NCBI RefSeq assembly: GCF_000379825.1 | Contig: NZ_KB903813.1 | Span: 138,292 to 202,291, forward strand | Origin: Longispora albida DSM 44784 | GTDB lineage: Bacteria; Actinomycetota; Actinomycetes; Mycobacteriales; Micromonosporaceae | Length of the DNA stretch: 64,000 bases | Reading direction: 5' to 3' | Shown: positions 7,875 through 15,471 of the stretch, piece by piece | Layout: each line of letters opens with the position of its first letter | Position numbering within the stretch: the stretch's first letter is position 1 | The notes under the pieces: generated by a model | Database searches by the model: none | What the model saw: only the letters and a program-made list of their open reading frames with translations | Told to the model about the DNA's origin: nothing | Made by a program: the position numbers and the translations under genes

Positions 7875-8864
7875 TCAGGGCAGGGATACCGAAGTGGTGT
7901 CTGCTTCGAAGTTGAGGTGGATGGCGCGGGTTTCGAAGCCGAGGGCGCGGTTGATGCGGAGCATCGCCTCGTTGTCTGAGGCGTTGGCGGTGTGGACGCG
8001 CTCGGCCTGCGGGTACTCGGCGGTGAGCCGGGCGAGCATCGCGGTCTTCATGGCGAGCCCGAGGCCGTGGCCCCGGTGGGCGGCCAGCACCGCGGTGTCG
8101 TCCTGCTGCGCGGTGGGGACGCCCTCACGGATGTTGACGATGGTGTGGCCGGCGACGGCGCCGGTGGCCTCGTGTACGGCTGCCACGACCAGGTGCGCGA
8201 GGCCCGCTTCGCGGCGGGTGGCTTCGTGGTCGCGGACCTTGCTGCCGGTCCAGCGGGGCGAGCGGTAGCTCATCTGGTGGTGGGGTGCGTCGTCGATGGC
8301 GCGGCGGGCGGCGGCGTAGGACTCCAGGAGTTCGTCCGGGGCGCTGCCGGTCCAGGTTTCCAGGCGGTACCCGGCTGCGACGGCGGACGGTGCGGGCTGG
8401 GTGCCGAGTTCGAGAAGCTGGACGTGGTGCCGGTACGCCTGCTGGAAGCCGCGGTGCCGCACCCAGGCGGGACCCGGGCTGGCCTCGTTGACGCAGGGGG
8501 TCAGCAGGCGGGGCCGGCCGGCGAGTTCGGCGGCGCGGACCGGTGGCGCGAGGAGGGCCGAGCCGATGCCCCGGTCGCGGTGGGCCGGGTGGACGTTGAC
8601 GCAGATCGCGGCCAGCTGTTCGTTCGGGGATTCGAGCTCGCCCAGCCAGGACAGCCCGATGAGTTCGCCTTCGCCGGAGCGTGCCACCCAGAACTGGTAC
8701 CGGCCCGGCCACGAGGGCTGTTCGCGCAGCAGAGCGTCCATCATGGCCCGCGGAGGCGGGGGGAACTGGGGAGCGTCGGCCGCTGTCGTCGCGGCGCGCA
8801 GCCGGTAGTGGGCGTCGTAGTCGGCTTCGGGAGCGGCGTGCGGATCGAACGATTCGACGATCAT
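7875..8864 (-). CDS. GNAT acetyltransferase with two GNAT domains
   Basis: A 329-aa protein of the GNAT superfamily, transferring an acyl group from acyl-CoA to an unknown amine. Domain one carries the CoA-binding motif A as VNVHPAHRDRGIGSALL near residues 92-108. Domain two has the parallel motif TAVLAAHRGHGLGLAMK near 255-275, then ASDNEAMLRINRALGF, the usual motif B with a conserved N and GF. Tandem-GNAT proteins of this length are common in actinomycetes; MshD is the best-known member, but this one is clearly distinct from the MshD at 62464. ATG 8864 begins MIVESFDPHAAPEADYDAHY. No operon partner is evident. Substrate unknown. Confidence 0.85.
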   Translation of the reverse strand: MIVESFDPHAAPEADYDAHYRLRAATTAADAPQFPPPPRAMMDALLREQPSWPGRYQFWVARSGEGELIGLSWLGELESPNEQLAAICVNVHPAHRDRGIGSALLAPPVRAAELAGRPRLLTPCVNEASPGPAWVRHRGFQQAYRHHVQLLELGTQPAPSAVAAGYRLETWTGSAPDELLESYAAARRAIDDAPHHQMSYRSPRWTGSKVRDHEATRREAGLAHLVVAAVHEATGAVAGHTIVNIREGVPTAQQDDTAVLAAHRGHGLGLAMKTAMLARLTAEYPQAERVHTANASDNEAMLRINRALGFETRAIHLNFEADTTSVSLP

Positions 8865-8918
8865 GACAGTGGAAACTACCCGGATCGATGCAGCTCCGCT
8901 GTCCCGTTCAATCCCGTC

Positions 8919-9626
8919 TCAGCGGCGCTTGCGGCGTTGCTGGGGGCCGGGTGGGGTGCGGCGGGGGCGTTTGGCCGGTTCGGGGTTCCGGGGCGGGGGT
9001 GGTGGCTGGGTGCGGCCGCGGGTGCTGTTCGCTGTCCGGCCCCGGACGACGCCGATCATCTCCTCGATCAGCTCGTCGTCCTCCTGGTCGCGTAGCCAGG
9101 CGAGCGCGACGGAGGACTGCGGGGCGTCGGTGACCACGCGGTAGGTGACGTCTTTGCGGTTGTGGAGCCGGGCGAGGGACTGCGGGACGAGGAGCACGCC
9201 GACGGTCGCCGCCACGAGCTCGACAGCGTCCGGGGTGGTGGCGGGGCGGTCCGTGGTCACCGTCAGGTCCGGTGAGCTGGTGAGCGCGAGTACGTCGTCC
9301 AGCGGCTGGGTGAGCGTGTAGCCGGCCAGATCAGCGACCGTCAGCTCGCCGGACGCGGCGAGCGCGTGATCGCGGGGCATCACGACGACGGTCGCCTCGG
9401 TGTACAGCGGGATGGCGTGGAACGTCTCCTGGTCGACGGGCAGCCGGACCAGGCCGGCGTCGGCGCCGCCATCGAGGAGGGGGCCGAGCTGGGCGTGCGC
9501 GGCCGGCACGATCCGCAGGGCGACGCCGGGTTGCCGCTCCGACCACACCCGGTTCCACTTGTCGACCGTGACGCCGGGGACGATCAGCAGGCGGAACGTC
9601 GCGGGCGGGCGATCGGCGGCGGGCAT
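8919..9626 (-). CDS. LysR-type substrate-binding domain protein without HTH
   Basis: A 235-aa protein that matches the effector-binding half of LysR regulators (FRLLIVPGVTVDKWNRVW, ADAGLVRLPVDQETFHAIPL, VELVAATVGVLLVPQSLARL) but has no winged-helix DNA-binding domain in front. The last 40 residues are Pro/Arg-rich (PPPPPRNPEPAKRPRRTPP), a basic tail that could touch DNA or RNA. It is transcribed divergently from the DUF5997 gene, with starts 58 bp apart; as I recall, these two families are often neighbours in actinomycetes. It may act as a ligand-binding partner rather than a stand-alone regulator, which is inference. Confidence 0.75.
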   Translation of the reverse strand: MPAADRPPATFRLLIVPGVTVDKWNRVWSERQPGVALRIVPAAHAQLGPLLDGGADAGLVRLPVDQETFHAIPLYTEATVVVMPRDHALAASGELTVADLAGYTLTQPLDDVLALTSSPDLTVTTDRPATTPDAVELVAATVGVLLVPQSLARLHNRKDVTYRVVTDAPQSSVALAWLRDQEDDELIEEMIGVVRGRTANSTRGRTQPPPPPRNPEPAKRPRRTPPGPQQRRKRR

Positions 9627-9684
9627 GCTGGTCAGGGTACTGGGGGAACCGCCCGCCCAGCGGCCGGCCCGCTAATCTGGCCAG

Positions 9685-10062
9685 GTGAGCAAGCCCAAGA
9701 AACCCCAGATGATGAAGCCCTCGACGGCAGCGTTGAAGCTCGAGGTGTACCTGCCGGCCACTCCACCGGAGTTCCAGGAAGGCATGGTGTCCCGGGAGGA
9801 GTTCGACGATCTCCAGCGCAACCCGCCGCCGTGGCTCGCCGAGCTGCGCAAGAACGGCCCGCACCCCCGGCACGTCGTCGCCGCCCGGCTGCGCGTGTCG
9901 AACAGCGGGCTGGCGCGCGGCGGTATCACGGAGCCGCTCACGACCGAGCAGATCGCGGCCCTGATCGCCGACCCGCCGGCCTGGCTGGTCCGTGAGCGCG
10001 AGACGTTCGCCGAGGTGCAGCGCGAGCAGCGGGAGCTCAAGGAACGGGAACGGCAGCAGTAA
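9685..10062 (+). CDS. DUF5997 family protein
   Basis: A 125-aa soluble protein. The core KPSTAALKLEVYLPATPPEF, the PPPWLAELRKNGPHPRHVV block and VAARLRVSNSGLARGGITEP match what I recall of DUF5997, a family confined mainly to actinomycetes and without a known function. The GTG at 9685 is preceded by CCAGGTG and fits the family N-terminus. A charged C-terminal helix (REREQRELKERERQQ type) ends the protein. It shares its promoter region with the divergent LysR-type binding protein, suggesting joint regulation. Confidence 0.75.
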   Translation: MSKPKKPQMMKPSTAALKLEVYLPATPPEFQEGMVSREEFDDLQRNPPPWLAELRKNGPHPRHVVAARLRVSNSGLARGGITEPLTTEQIAALIADPPAWLVRERETFAEVQREQRELKERERQQ

Positions 10063-10099
10063 ACACGTACTGACATGTGGTGTCAGCGGGGTCGGCGAG

Positions 10100-10612
10100 C
10101 CTTCCGGCATCAACTCGACGACGAAGATCTCCCGCCCCCGCAGCGTCACCCTGGCTGGCGTGCTCCAGTTTCTCTTCGCTTGCGCGTTCCTGATCGCTCC
10201 GGTGGCCGGGATGGTCTACGGGGCCGACGTGCAGGCCGCAGCGGAGGCCGAGCTGGCCAGGCAGGGCTTCTCCGGCTCGCTGCTGGCTGACAAGGCCATC
10301 CGGTTCGACGAGAGCGGCGTGGCCATGATCGTGCGGTCGGTACGGCGCTCGTCGTGGCGCTGCTCGGCTGGCTGAACCTGGCCGGGCGGCGGGCCGGGCG
10401 GATCACGACGCTGATCCTCCAGCCGCTGTTCCTGCTGCTCGACGTGTTCGTGCTGGCCAGCCAGCTCGGGCAGGCGAAGTACCTACGCCGTGTACCTCTC
10501 GTGGCTCCAGGCGCTCACGGATGGCCGGCTGGCACTCACCCCGGTGATCAGTGTGACCGTGATCGTCCTGCTTCTCCTGCCGCCGGCTCGCGCGTACTTC
10601 CGCCAGAAGTAG
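10100..10612 (+). pseudogene. frameshifted small membrane protein
   Basis: Three frames join into one membrane protein. Frame one holds PRSVTLAGVLQFLFACAFLI and VAGMVYGADV up to SGVAMIV near 10338. Frame two holds ALVVALLGWLNLAGRRAG and TLILQPLFLLLDVFVLASQ. Frame three, from about 10485, holds YAVYLSWLQALTDGRLALTP and VISVTVIVLLLLPPARAYF and ends at TAG 10610-10612. Four hydrophobic segments result. No clean in-frame start precedes the first part, so a third lesion near the start is possible. Either the gene is dead or the assembly has base errors here. Family not recognised. Confidence 0.6.
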
Positions 10613-10668
10613 ACAGACGGCGGCGCCCCGCCCGCGGGGAAGCTGGGCGGGGCGTGCGTGCCGGTGGT

Positions 10669-10806
10669 CTACCAGCCGTTGTCGATGCTGAGTGGCTTCG
10701 GGCCGTCGGCGGCCGCCTGCACGGACGGCGCGGTGGGTTCGGCCTGCTCCTCGGTCTCGTCGAGGGTCTCGAACTCGTCCTCGGTCAGGTCGGTGGTCTC
10801 GGTCAT
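10669..10806 (-). CDS. 45-aa acidic peptide, AfsS-like
   Basis: A short gene on the minus strand directly downstream of the SARP regulator, starting at ATG 10806. It begins MTETTDLTEDEFETLDETEE, a strongly acidic stretch, and ends PKPLSIDNGW. There is no Cys and no signal peptide. In Streptomyces, afsR is followed by afsS, which encodes a 63-aa protein with repeats of the T-x-x-D-N-H-M-P type and which AfsR activates. Position, size and the terminal PLSIDN element suggest an analogue with one repeat. A RiPP precursor is an alternative, but no modification enzyme lies nearby. The gene is preceded by SARP-box-like repeats (10889-10916), which supports a real gene. Confidence 0.65.
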   Translation of the reverse strand: MTETTDLTEDEFETLDETEEQAEPTAPSVQAAADGPKPLSIDNGW

Positions 10807-10873
10807 CGCCTCGCTCGCCTTCTGCGTTCCGCTGGTCTCCGTGCACGGAAGCCGTGCCGGAAAGTGCCTGCTC

Positions 10874-10916
10874 AGGCTATGGAGCGCCGGTCAACAAAAC
10901 GTCAACGAAGGTCAAC
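10874..10916 (-). promoter_or_regulatory. SARP-box-like direct repeats and -10 for the AfsS-like peptide
   Basis: Reading the minus strand, three near-identical heptamers (GTTGACC, GTTGACG, GTTGACC) begin 10 and 11 bp apart at 10916-10910, 10906-10900 and 10895-10889. Seven bases after the last comes CATAGC, a plausible -10 (10882-10874 region). SARPs such as AfsR are known to bind heptamer repeats at 11-bp pitch placed about 8 bp before the -10. The first heptamer overlaps the stop codon of the SARP gene itself. The predicted leader before ATG 10806 is about 65 nt. Confidence 0.65.
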
Positions 10917-13797
10917 AGGCCGCAGGGGCGTCCAGGAGTGCTGCCAGGTGGGCCGCCGCCGGGTGGCCGGCCCGGCGGAGCAGGTCGTGGCCGTCGCGCC
11001 AGTAGCTGGCCGCGAGGTCCGGCTCGCCGGTGATGGCGTAGGCCGTGCCGGTCACGCCGAGGGCCTGGCCCAGCCCGGCCTCGTCGCCGACCAGGCCGAG
11101 GATCTGGGCGGCTTCCTCGGCGCAGGCCAGCGCCTCCTCCGACTGGCGGGCGTCCACATGCGCCTCTGCGAGGCGGATCAGCATCCAGCCCATCCCACGT
11201 CCGTGGTAACCCTCGGCGCGATAGATGGCCAGGCTTTCTTTGTGGTACCCGATGGCGAGCTCCAGGTCTCCCGACTGCCGGGCGACCCGGCCGAGCACGT
11301 GCAGCGCGTGACCCTCGCCCTCCACGCCACCCGCCTCGCGGTGCAGGTCCCTGGCCCGGCGGCCGGCGGCGAGCGCCTCCGGGTACCTGCCGAGTTCGCC
11401 GAGCGCCAGTGCCTGGTTGGCGAGCGCGTCGGCCTCGCCGGTCAGGTACCCGATGTCCTGGAAGAGCCGTTGCGCCTCGGCGCACAGATCGGCTGCCTCG
11501 GCCGGCCGGTTCATGGTCCAGGCGAGGGTGCCGGCGGACTTGCTGGCCCTGGCGAGGCTGACCGGGTCGCCGGCCTCCCGGCACAGCTCACGCAGGCCGG
11601 TCAGCCCGCCGAGGCCGGTCAGCTCGGTGTCGGCCTCCGCGACCCGGCCGCGCCCGGCGAGCAGCGTCCACGCCGCGTACCTGGCCCGCGCCTCGGCGAT
11701 CGGCAGCCCGGCCTTCGCCGTCTCCGCCGCGACCTGCCGCGCGACCTGCTCGGCCTGTGACCAGCCCGGCTGCCAGTGCAGGGTGTCGATCAGGCCGAAG
11801 AGCAGGTCGGCGGCGAGCGCGCCCGGCTGCTGCCGGCAGGTGGCCAGCAGCCCGTCGTACTCCGTGGCCAGCCACTCGCGCGCAGCTCCCCGGTCGCCGA
11901 TCGGGTCTCCGGGCTGACTGGTCGCCGCGAGCTGGCCGATCAGCGGGCTCGTGGCGGGGATCGCCGCCTGGAGCAGGTTCTTGACGGAGGCGAGCTGGTG
12001 GTCGAGCAGCCGGTGGAGTGCCGTCTCCCGTTCGCCGGCCCCGTCGAGTGCCTCGCTCGCCCGGCGGGCGGTGGCGCGGACCAGGTCGTGGTACTGGTAC
12101 CTGCCGGGATGCGCCGAAGCCAGCAGGCTCGCGTCGACCAGTTCCTCGGCGATGGCTTCGGCCTGGCCGGGGTCGAGGCCGAGCACCGCAGCCGCGGCCC
12201 GTGCGGAGATGTCGGCGGCGTCCGGGGTGGCCAGCAGCCGGAAGGCGCGGGCGGCCTCCGGCTCCAGCTGCGCGTACCCGAGCCGGATCGAGGCCTCCAC
12301 GGCCAGGTCCCCGACCCGCAGCACGTCGAGCCTGCTCCGTTCGTCGCGGAGCCGGCCGGCCATCGCTTCCAGCCGCCACGCTGGCCGGGTGGCGAGCCGG
12401 GCTGCGACGATGCGCAGCGCGAGCGGCAGGCGTCCGCACAGCTCGACGAGTTCGGTGGTGGCTTCGGGTTCCGCGTCGGCCCTGGCTGTACCGATCACGG
12501 CCCGGAGCAGGTCACGCGACTCGTCCAGGGTCAGCAGGTCCAGGTCGGCGGCGTGCGCGGGCAGGCCGGGCAGCCGGTGGCGTGCCGTGACGAGTACCGC
12601 GCACTCGGGCGTGCCCGGCAGCAGCGGTGTGACCTGCGCGAGGTCGGCGGCGTTGTCGAGGACGACGAGGATGCGGTGTCCGGCCACAGTGGAGCGGTAC
12701 AGCGCGGCGCGGTCGGCCGGCTGGTCCGGGATCGCCTCCGCCGGTACGCCGAGGGCGCGCAGGAACCTGGTCAGCACCTCGGCCGGGTCCAGCGGCTCCG
12801 CCGCCATGCCGAGCAGGTCGACGTAGAGCTGGCCGCCGGCGAAGTCGTCGCGTACGAGATGAGCGAGGTGAACGGCGAGGGCGGTCTTGCCGGACCCGCC
12901 CGGCCCCGACAGCGCCACGACCGGCAGGCCCTTCCTGTGCCCAGCGGTACCGGTCAGCAGGCCGGCCAGTTCGGCTGTCAGCCCCGCCCGGCCGGTGAAG
13001 TCCGGGAGGTCGGCGGGCAGCTGGGCCGGCTGCGGTACGCGGTGCTGCGCAGGAACCGGCAGTTCGCCCGTGAGGATCTGCCGGTGGACCTCCTGGAGAG
13101 CCGGGCCCGGGTCGGCACCCAGCTCGTCGGCCAGCAGTTCCCTGACCTCCGCGTAGACCTGCAACGCTTCGGCGGCCCGGCCAGCCTGGTGCAGCGCTGT
13201 CATGTGCAGCTCGCGGAACCGTTCCCGGAGCGGGTGCGCGGCGGCCAGCGCGGCCAGTTCCCCGGCGACCTGCCCGGCCCGGCCGAGCCTCAGGTCCAGG
13301 TCGAGCCGGGTGTCGAGGATGCTGAGCCGCAGCTCGGCCAGCCGGTTGCGCTGGGCTGCGGCGTACGGGCCTGGCAGCCCGGCGAGCGGCTCGCCGTGCC
13401 AGGCGTCGAGGGCCTGGCGGAGCGAGGCCGACGCCGCCTGCTGGTCGGTGAGACCGGCGGCGTGCGCGACCGCGTGCTCCGCCGCCTCCAGGTCGAGGCT
13501 GCCGGGCGGGCGGCGGAGCAGGTAACCACGGCTGCCGGTCTGGAGCGCGTCACCGAGCACCTGGCGCAGCCGGGAGACGTACGTCCGGATCGTGCCGATC
13601 GCTCTGAGTGGTGGCTCCTCGCCCCACAGGCCGTCGATCAGTTCCTCGGCGGTGGCCAGCCGGCCGCCTCGCAGCAGCAGCGCGGCGAGCACCGCGCGCT
13701 GCTGCGGGGAGCCGAGATCCAGCTCGTGCCCGTCGTGCCAGGCGCGCACCGGGCCGAGCACGGCGAACCGTAAACCTGCTTTGTCCTGCGATGACAC
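10912..13797 (-). CDS. AfsR-like SARP transcriptional activator (SARP-NB-ARC-TPR)
   Basis: A 961-aa protein with the AfsR layout and nearly the length of AfsR. It has a winged-helix DNA-binding domain at about 5-95 (SPQQRAVLAALLLRGGRLAT, TIRTYVSRLRQVLG), a bacterial transcriptional activation domain to about 250 (ELHMTALHQAGRAAEALQVY), a P-loop NTPase with GPGGSGKTALAVHLA near 290-310 and LVVLDNAADL as Walker B, then TPR-type helices to the end (EADALANQALALGELGRYPE, GHALHVLGRVARQSGDLELA). I chose GTG 13797 because the preceding in-frame residues do not fit the family. Such regulators integrate signals through the ATPase and TPR parts and activate secondary-metabolism or small AfsS-type genes; the small gene follows immediately downstream. 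Confidence 0.88.
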   Translation of the reverse strand: MSSQDKAGLRFAVLGPVRAWHDGHELDLGSPQQRAVLAALLLRGGRLATAEELIDGLWGEEPPLRAIGTIRTYVSRLRQVLGDALQTGSRGYLLRRPPGSLDLEAAEHAVAHAAGLTDQQAASASLRQALDAWHGEPLAGLPGPYAAAQRNRLAELRLSILDTRLDLDLRLGRAGQVAGELAALAAAHPLRERFRELHMTALHQAGRAAEALQVYAEVRELLADELGADPGPALQEVHRQILTGELPVPAQHRVPQPAQLPADLPDFTGRAGLTAELAGLLTGTAGHRKGLPVVALSGPGGSGKTALAVHLAHLVRDDFAGGQLYVDLLGMAAEPLDPAEVLTRFLRALGVPAEAIPDQPADRAALYRSTVAGHRILVVLDNAADLAQVTPLLPGTPECAVLVTARHRLPGLPAHAADLDLLTLDESRDLLRAVIGTARADAEPEATTELVELCGRLPLALRIVAARLATRPAWRLEAMAGRLRDERSRLDVLRVGDLAVEASIRLGYAQLEPEAARAFRLLATPDAADISARAAAAVLGLDPGQAEAIAEELVDASLLASAHPGRYQYHDLVRATARRASEALDGAGERETALHRLLDHQLASVKNLLQAAIPATSPLIGQLAATSQPGDPIGDRGAAREWLATEYDGLLATCRQQPGALAADLLFGLIDTLHWQPGWSQAEQVARQVAAETAKAGLPIAEARARYAAWTLLAGRGRVAEADTELTGLGGLTGLRELCREAGDPVSLARASKSAGTLAWTMNRPAEAADLCAEAQRLFQDIGYLTGEADALANQALALGELGRYPEALAAGRRARDLHREAGGVEGEGHALHVLGRVARQSGDLELAIGYHKESLAIYRAEGYHGRGMGWMLIRLAEAHVDARQSEEALACAEEAAQILGLVGDEAGLGQALGVTGTAYAITGEPDLAASYWRDGHDLLRRAGHPAAAHLAALLDAPAAC

Positions 13798-13910
13798 TGC
13801 CGCCCCCCTCAGGGCCACGAGACTGGGCCCTTGGTCCTGCCCGGTGGACAGGACTGCCGCCCCCACGGCAACCTGGGCAGTGTAAACAGGTTTCTTTCCT
13901 GACTGGATGA

Positions 13911-14141
13911 TCAGCCGGCCCGAAGCCGCGAAGCCGACAGTCCACCATGTACTCCGCGTATGTGCCGACTACGTTCCGTGATCCTGGAGCAGTGCCGGCC
14001 ACGCCTGCGGGCCGCAGGCCCCGCCCACCACGCGGAGCCACCTGAAATACCGGCAATTTCGGTAGTCCCAGCACTCCCAGCAATCCCGGCGCCGGCGAAG
14101 ACCTGCTCCCAGCCGTCCGTGCAGTGGAGCAACGCAGCCAT
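13911..14141 (-). CDS. possible small protein, 76 aa
   Basis: Between the serine hydrolase and the SARP gene, ATG 14141 on the minus strand follows AGAGGGG by six bases. The product begins MAALLHCTDGWEQVFAGAGI, has a Gly/Ala/Ile-rich middle (GSAGTTEIAGISGGSAWW) and an Arg-rich end. A second minus frame over the same bases is Cys/Trp-rich (DCWECWDYRNCRYFRW). Neither can be tied to a family, and the region of 13798-14284 could equally be non-coding. The ribosome binding site is the only direct support. Confidence 0.25.
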   Translation of the reverse strand: MAALLHCTDGWEQVFAGAGIAGSAGTTEIAGISGGSAWWAGPAARRRGRHCSRITERSRHIRGVHGGLSASRLRAG

Positions 14142-14284
14142 GGCCGTCCCCTCTGTGATCGCGCCAGTTGATCGCACGCCTCACGCCGATCCGTTGTGGA
14201 TCGGGCGTGGTGTGTGATCAGCCTCGGAGATCCCGGTAGACAGCCGGTCAATAGCCGGTCAACGGCATCCTGCCGGGCGCGGAG

Positions 14285-15262
14285 TCACTCGTCGGGGAAG
14301 GTGGCCGGAGCCGGGGTGGGCTGTCCCGCCAGGATGGCGGCCAGGTCGGTGAGCAGCTGGCCGCCGGCGGCGATGCTGCCCGGCTCGGCTGGCATCGGGT
14401 ACATCGCGGCGAGGACGTAGCGCTCGCCCGGGCCGAAGAATCCGACGGTGATCGTGTTCCAGCCGGAGACGTCGTCCCCCGCGTCCAGCCAGCCGTTCTT
14501 GACGCCCGGCCGCTGGGCGGGGCCCGCGCCCCACACCCCCCACCGCTGGACATCGCCGACCGAGCGCATCGCGGCCACCACCCAGGCCCGGTCCTCGGGG
14601 TGCAGCCGGTCCAGGACGTGGGTCATCAGGGCGACCAGGTCGGCGGGGCGGCAGGCGAGCGCACCCCAGTCGTTGTTGGTGCCTGCCATCTCCAGGCCCG
14701 TCATGCCGTACCGGTCGCGGAACACCTCGGTCAGGTCATCGGCGCCGTAGTGCTCCCAGACCCGGGTGGCCGCCTCGTCATCCGACACGTGCAGCATCAG
14801 CCCAAGGTCGTCACGGATGTCCGCTGTCAGCGGCTGGGCGCCCGACCTCGCCTCTTCGAGCGCGTAGGTGACGAGGGCGAGCTTGCTGGTCGAGCCCGTC
14901 CAGCTCACCCGGCCCGCCGGGCCTGCGGTGTGCCGGGCGCCGGTCCTGCGGTCGTACAGGATGAATGCAGGGTTTCCGGGGGCCGGGCCGACGAGAGCGC
15001 TGGCGGCAGCGAACCGGGGTGACCAGGAGCAATCCCACCCGCCGGCCACGCAGGACGCCGAGCCGTGAGCCGACTCCGGTGAAGGCGACCGCGCCGCCCG
15101 GCCTGCGGCATGCGTGACCGGCCCGGAGGTCAGCGGATAGGCCAGCCCCGCGCCCACCAGGACCGCGGACAGCGTCAGCAGCGCGACACGGGTCAGCAGT
15201 GCCGCGCGCGACGGCGAAGCCCCGGGGCTGCTGGCGGGGGATGCGCGACGTGGCGTGGTCAC
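14285..15262 (-). CDS. secreted class A beta-lactamase-like serine hydrolase
   Basis: A 325-aa exported protein. The first 50 residues contain a hydrophobic helix (LLTRVALLTLSAVLVGAGLA) acting as signal or anchor. The domain has the serine hydrolase signature S-x-x-K as STSK in WTGSTSKLALVTYAL, an SDN-like SDDEAATRVWEHYG, and a KTG-like VKNGW in the right order and spacing, as in the PF13354 group. A divergent KNG in place of KTG and a GTNNDWGALACRPADLVAL block suggest it is not a classical resistance enzyme; a peptidoglycan-linked or unknown hydrolase role is as likely. Two Cys residues sit just after the signal region (SASCVAGGWDCSW). Confidence 0.75.
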   Translation of the reverse strand: MTTPRRASPASSPGASPSRAALLTRVALLTLSAVLVGAGLAYPLTSGPVTHAAGRAARSPSPESAHGSASCVAGGWDCSWSPRFAAASALVGPAPGNPAFILYDRRTGARHTAGPAGRVSWTGSTSKLALVTYALEEARSGAQPLTADIRDDLGLMLHVSDDEAATRVWEHYGADDLTEVFRDRYGMTGLEMAGTNNDWGALACRPADLVALMTHVLDRLHPEDRAWVVAAMRSVGDVQRWGVWGAGPAQRPGVKNGWLDAGDDVSGWNTITVGFFGPGERYVLAAMYPMPAEPGSIAAGGQLLTDLAAILAGQPTPAPATFPDE

Positions 15263-15471
15263 CAGGCCTCGCCTGCGGCCGACGCCAGAACCTCACATGA
15301 GTCATCGATGACGCCCAGCAAAGTCCACACTGTTCACATCCGGTCTGCCCGTGGCCACGGTGGCGTTTGCGCATGCGCATGGGAAAGGCCACCGGAGAAA
15401 CTCTCTCCACTATCGACGGCAGGGCAGCCGCGTGCAACACGCGCCGCCGCCAGTCATTGAGTTAGGACCTC

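Noticed and set aside
8919-9626. Truncated LysR regulator missing its DNA-binding domain
   Set aside because: The ATG start, the short divergent gap to DUF5997 and recollection of similar stand-alone proteins suggest that this length is normal for the group, not a deletion.
10669-10806. Lanthipeptide or other RiPP precursor
   Set aside because: The peptide has no Cys, few Ser/Thr in its C-terminal part, and no modification enzyme lies within the window; the AfsS-like reading explains its position and promoter better.
14285-15262. Antibiotic-resistance beta-lactamase
   Set aside because: SxxK is present but the third motif is KNG and the family is broad; resistance cannot be claimed from sequence.
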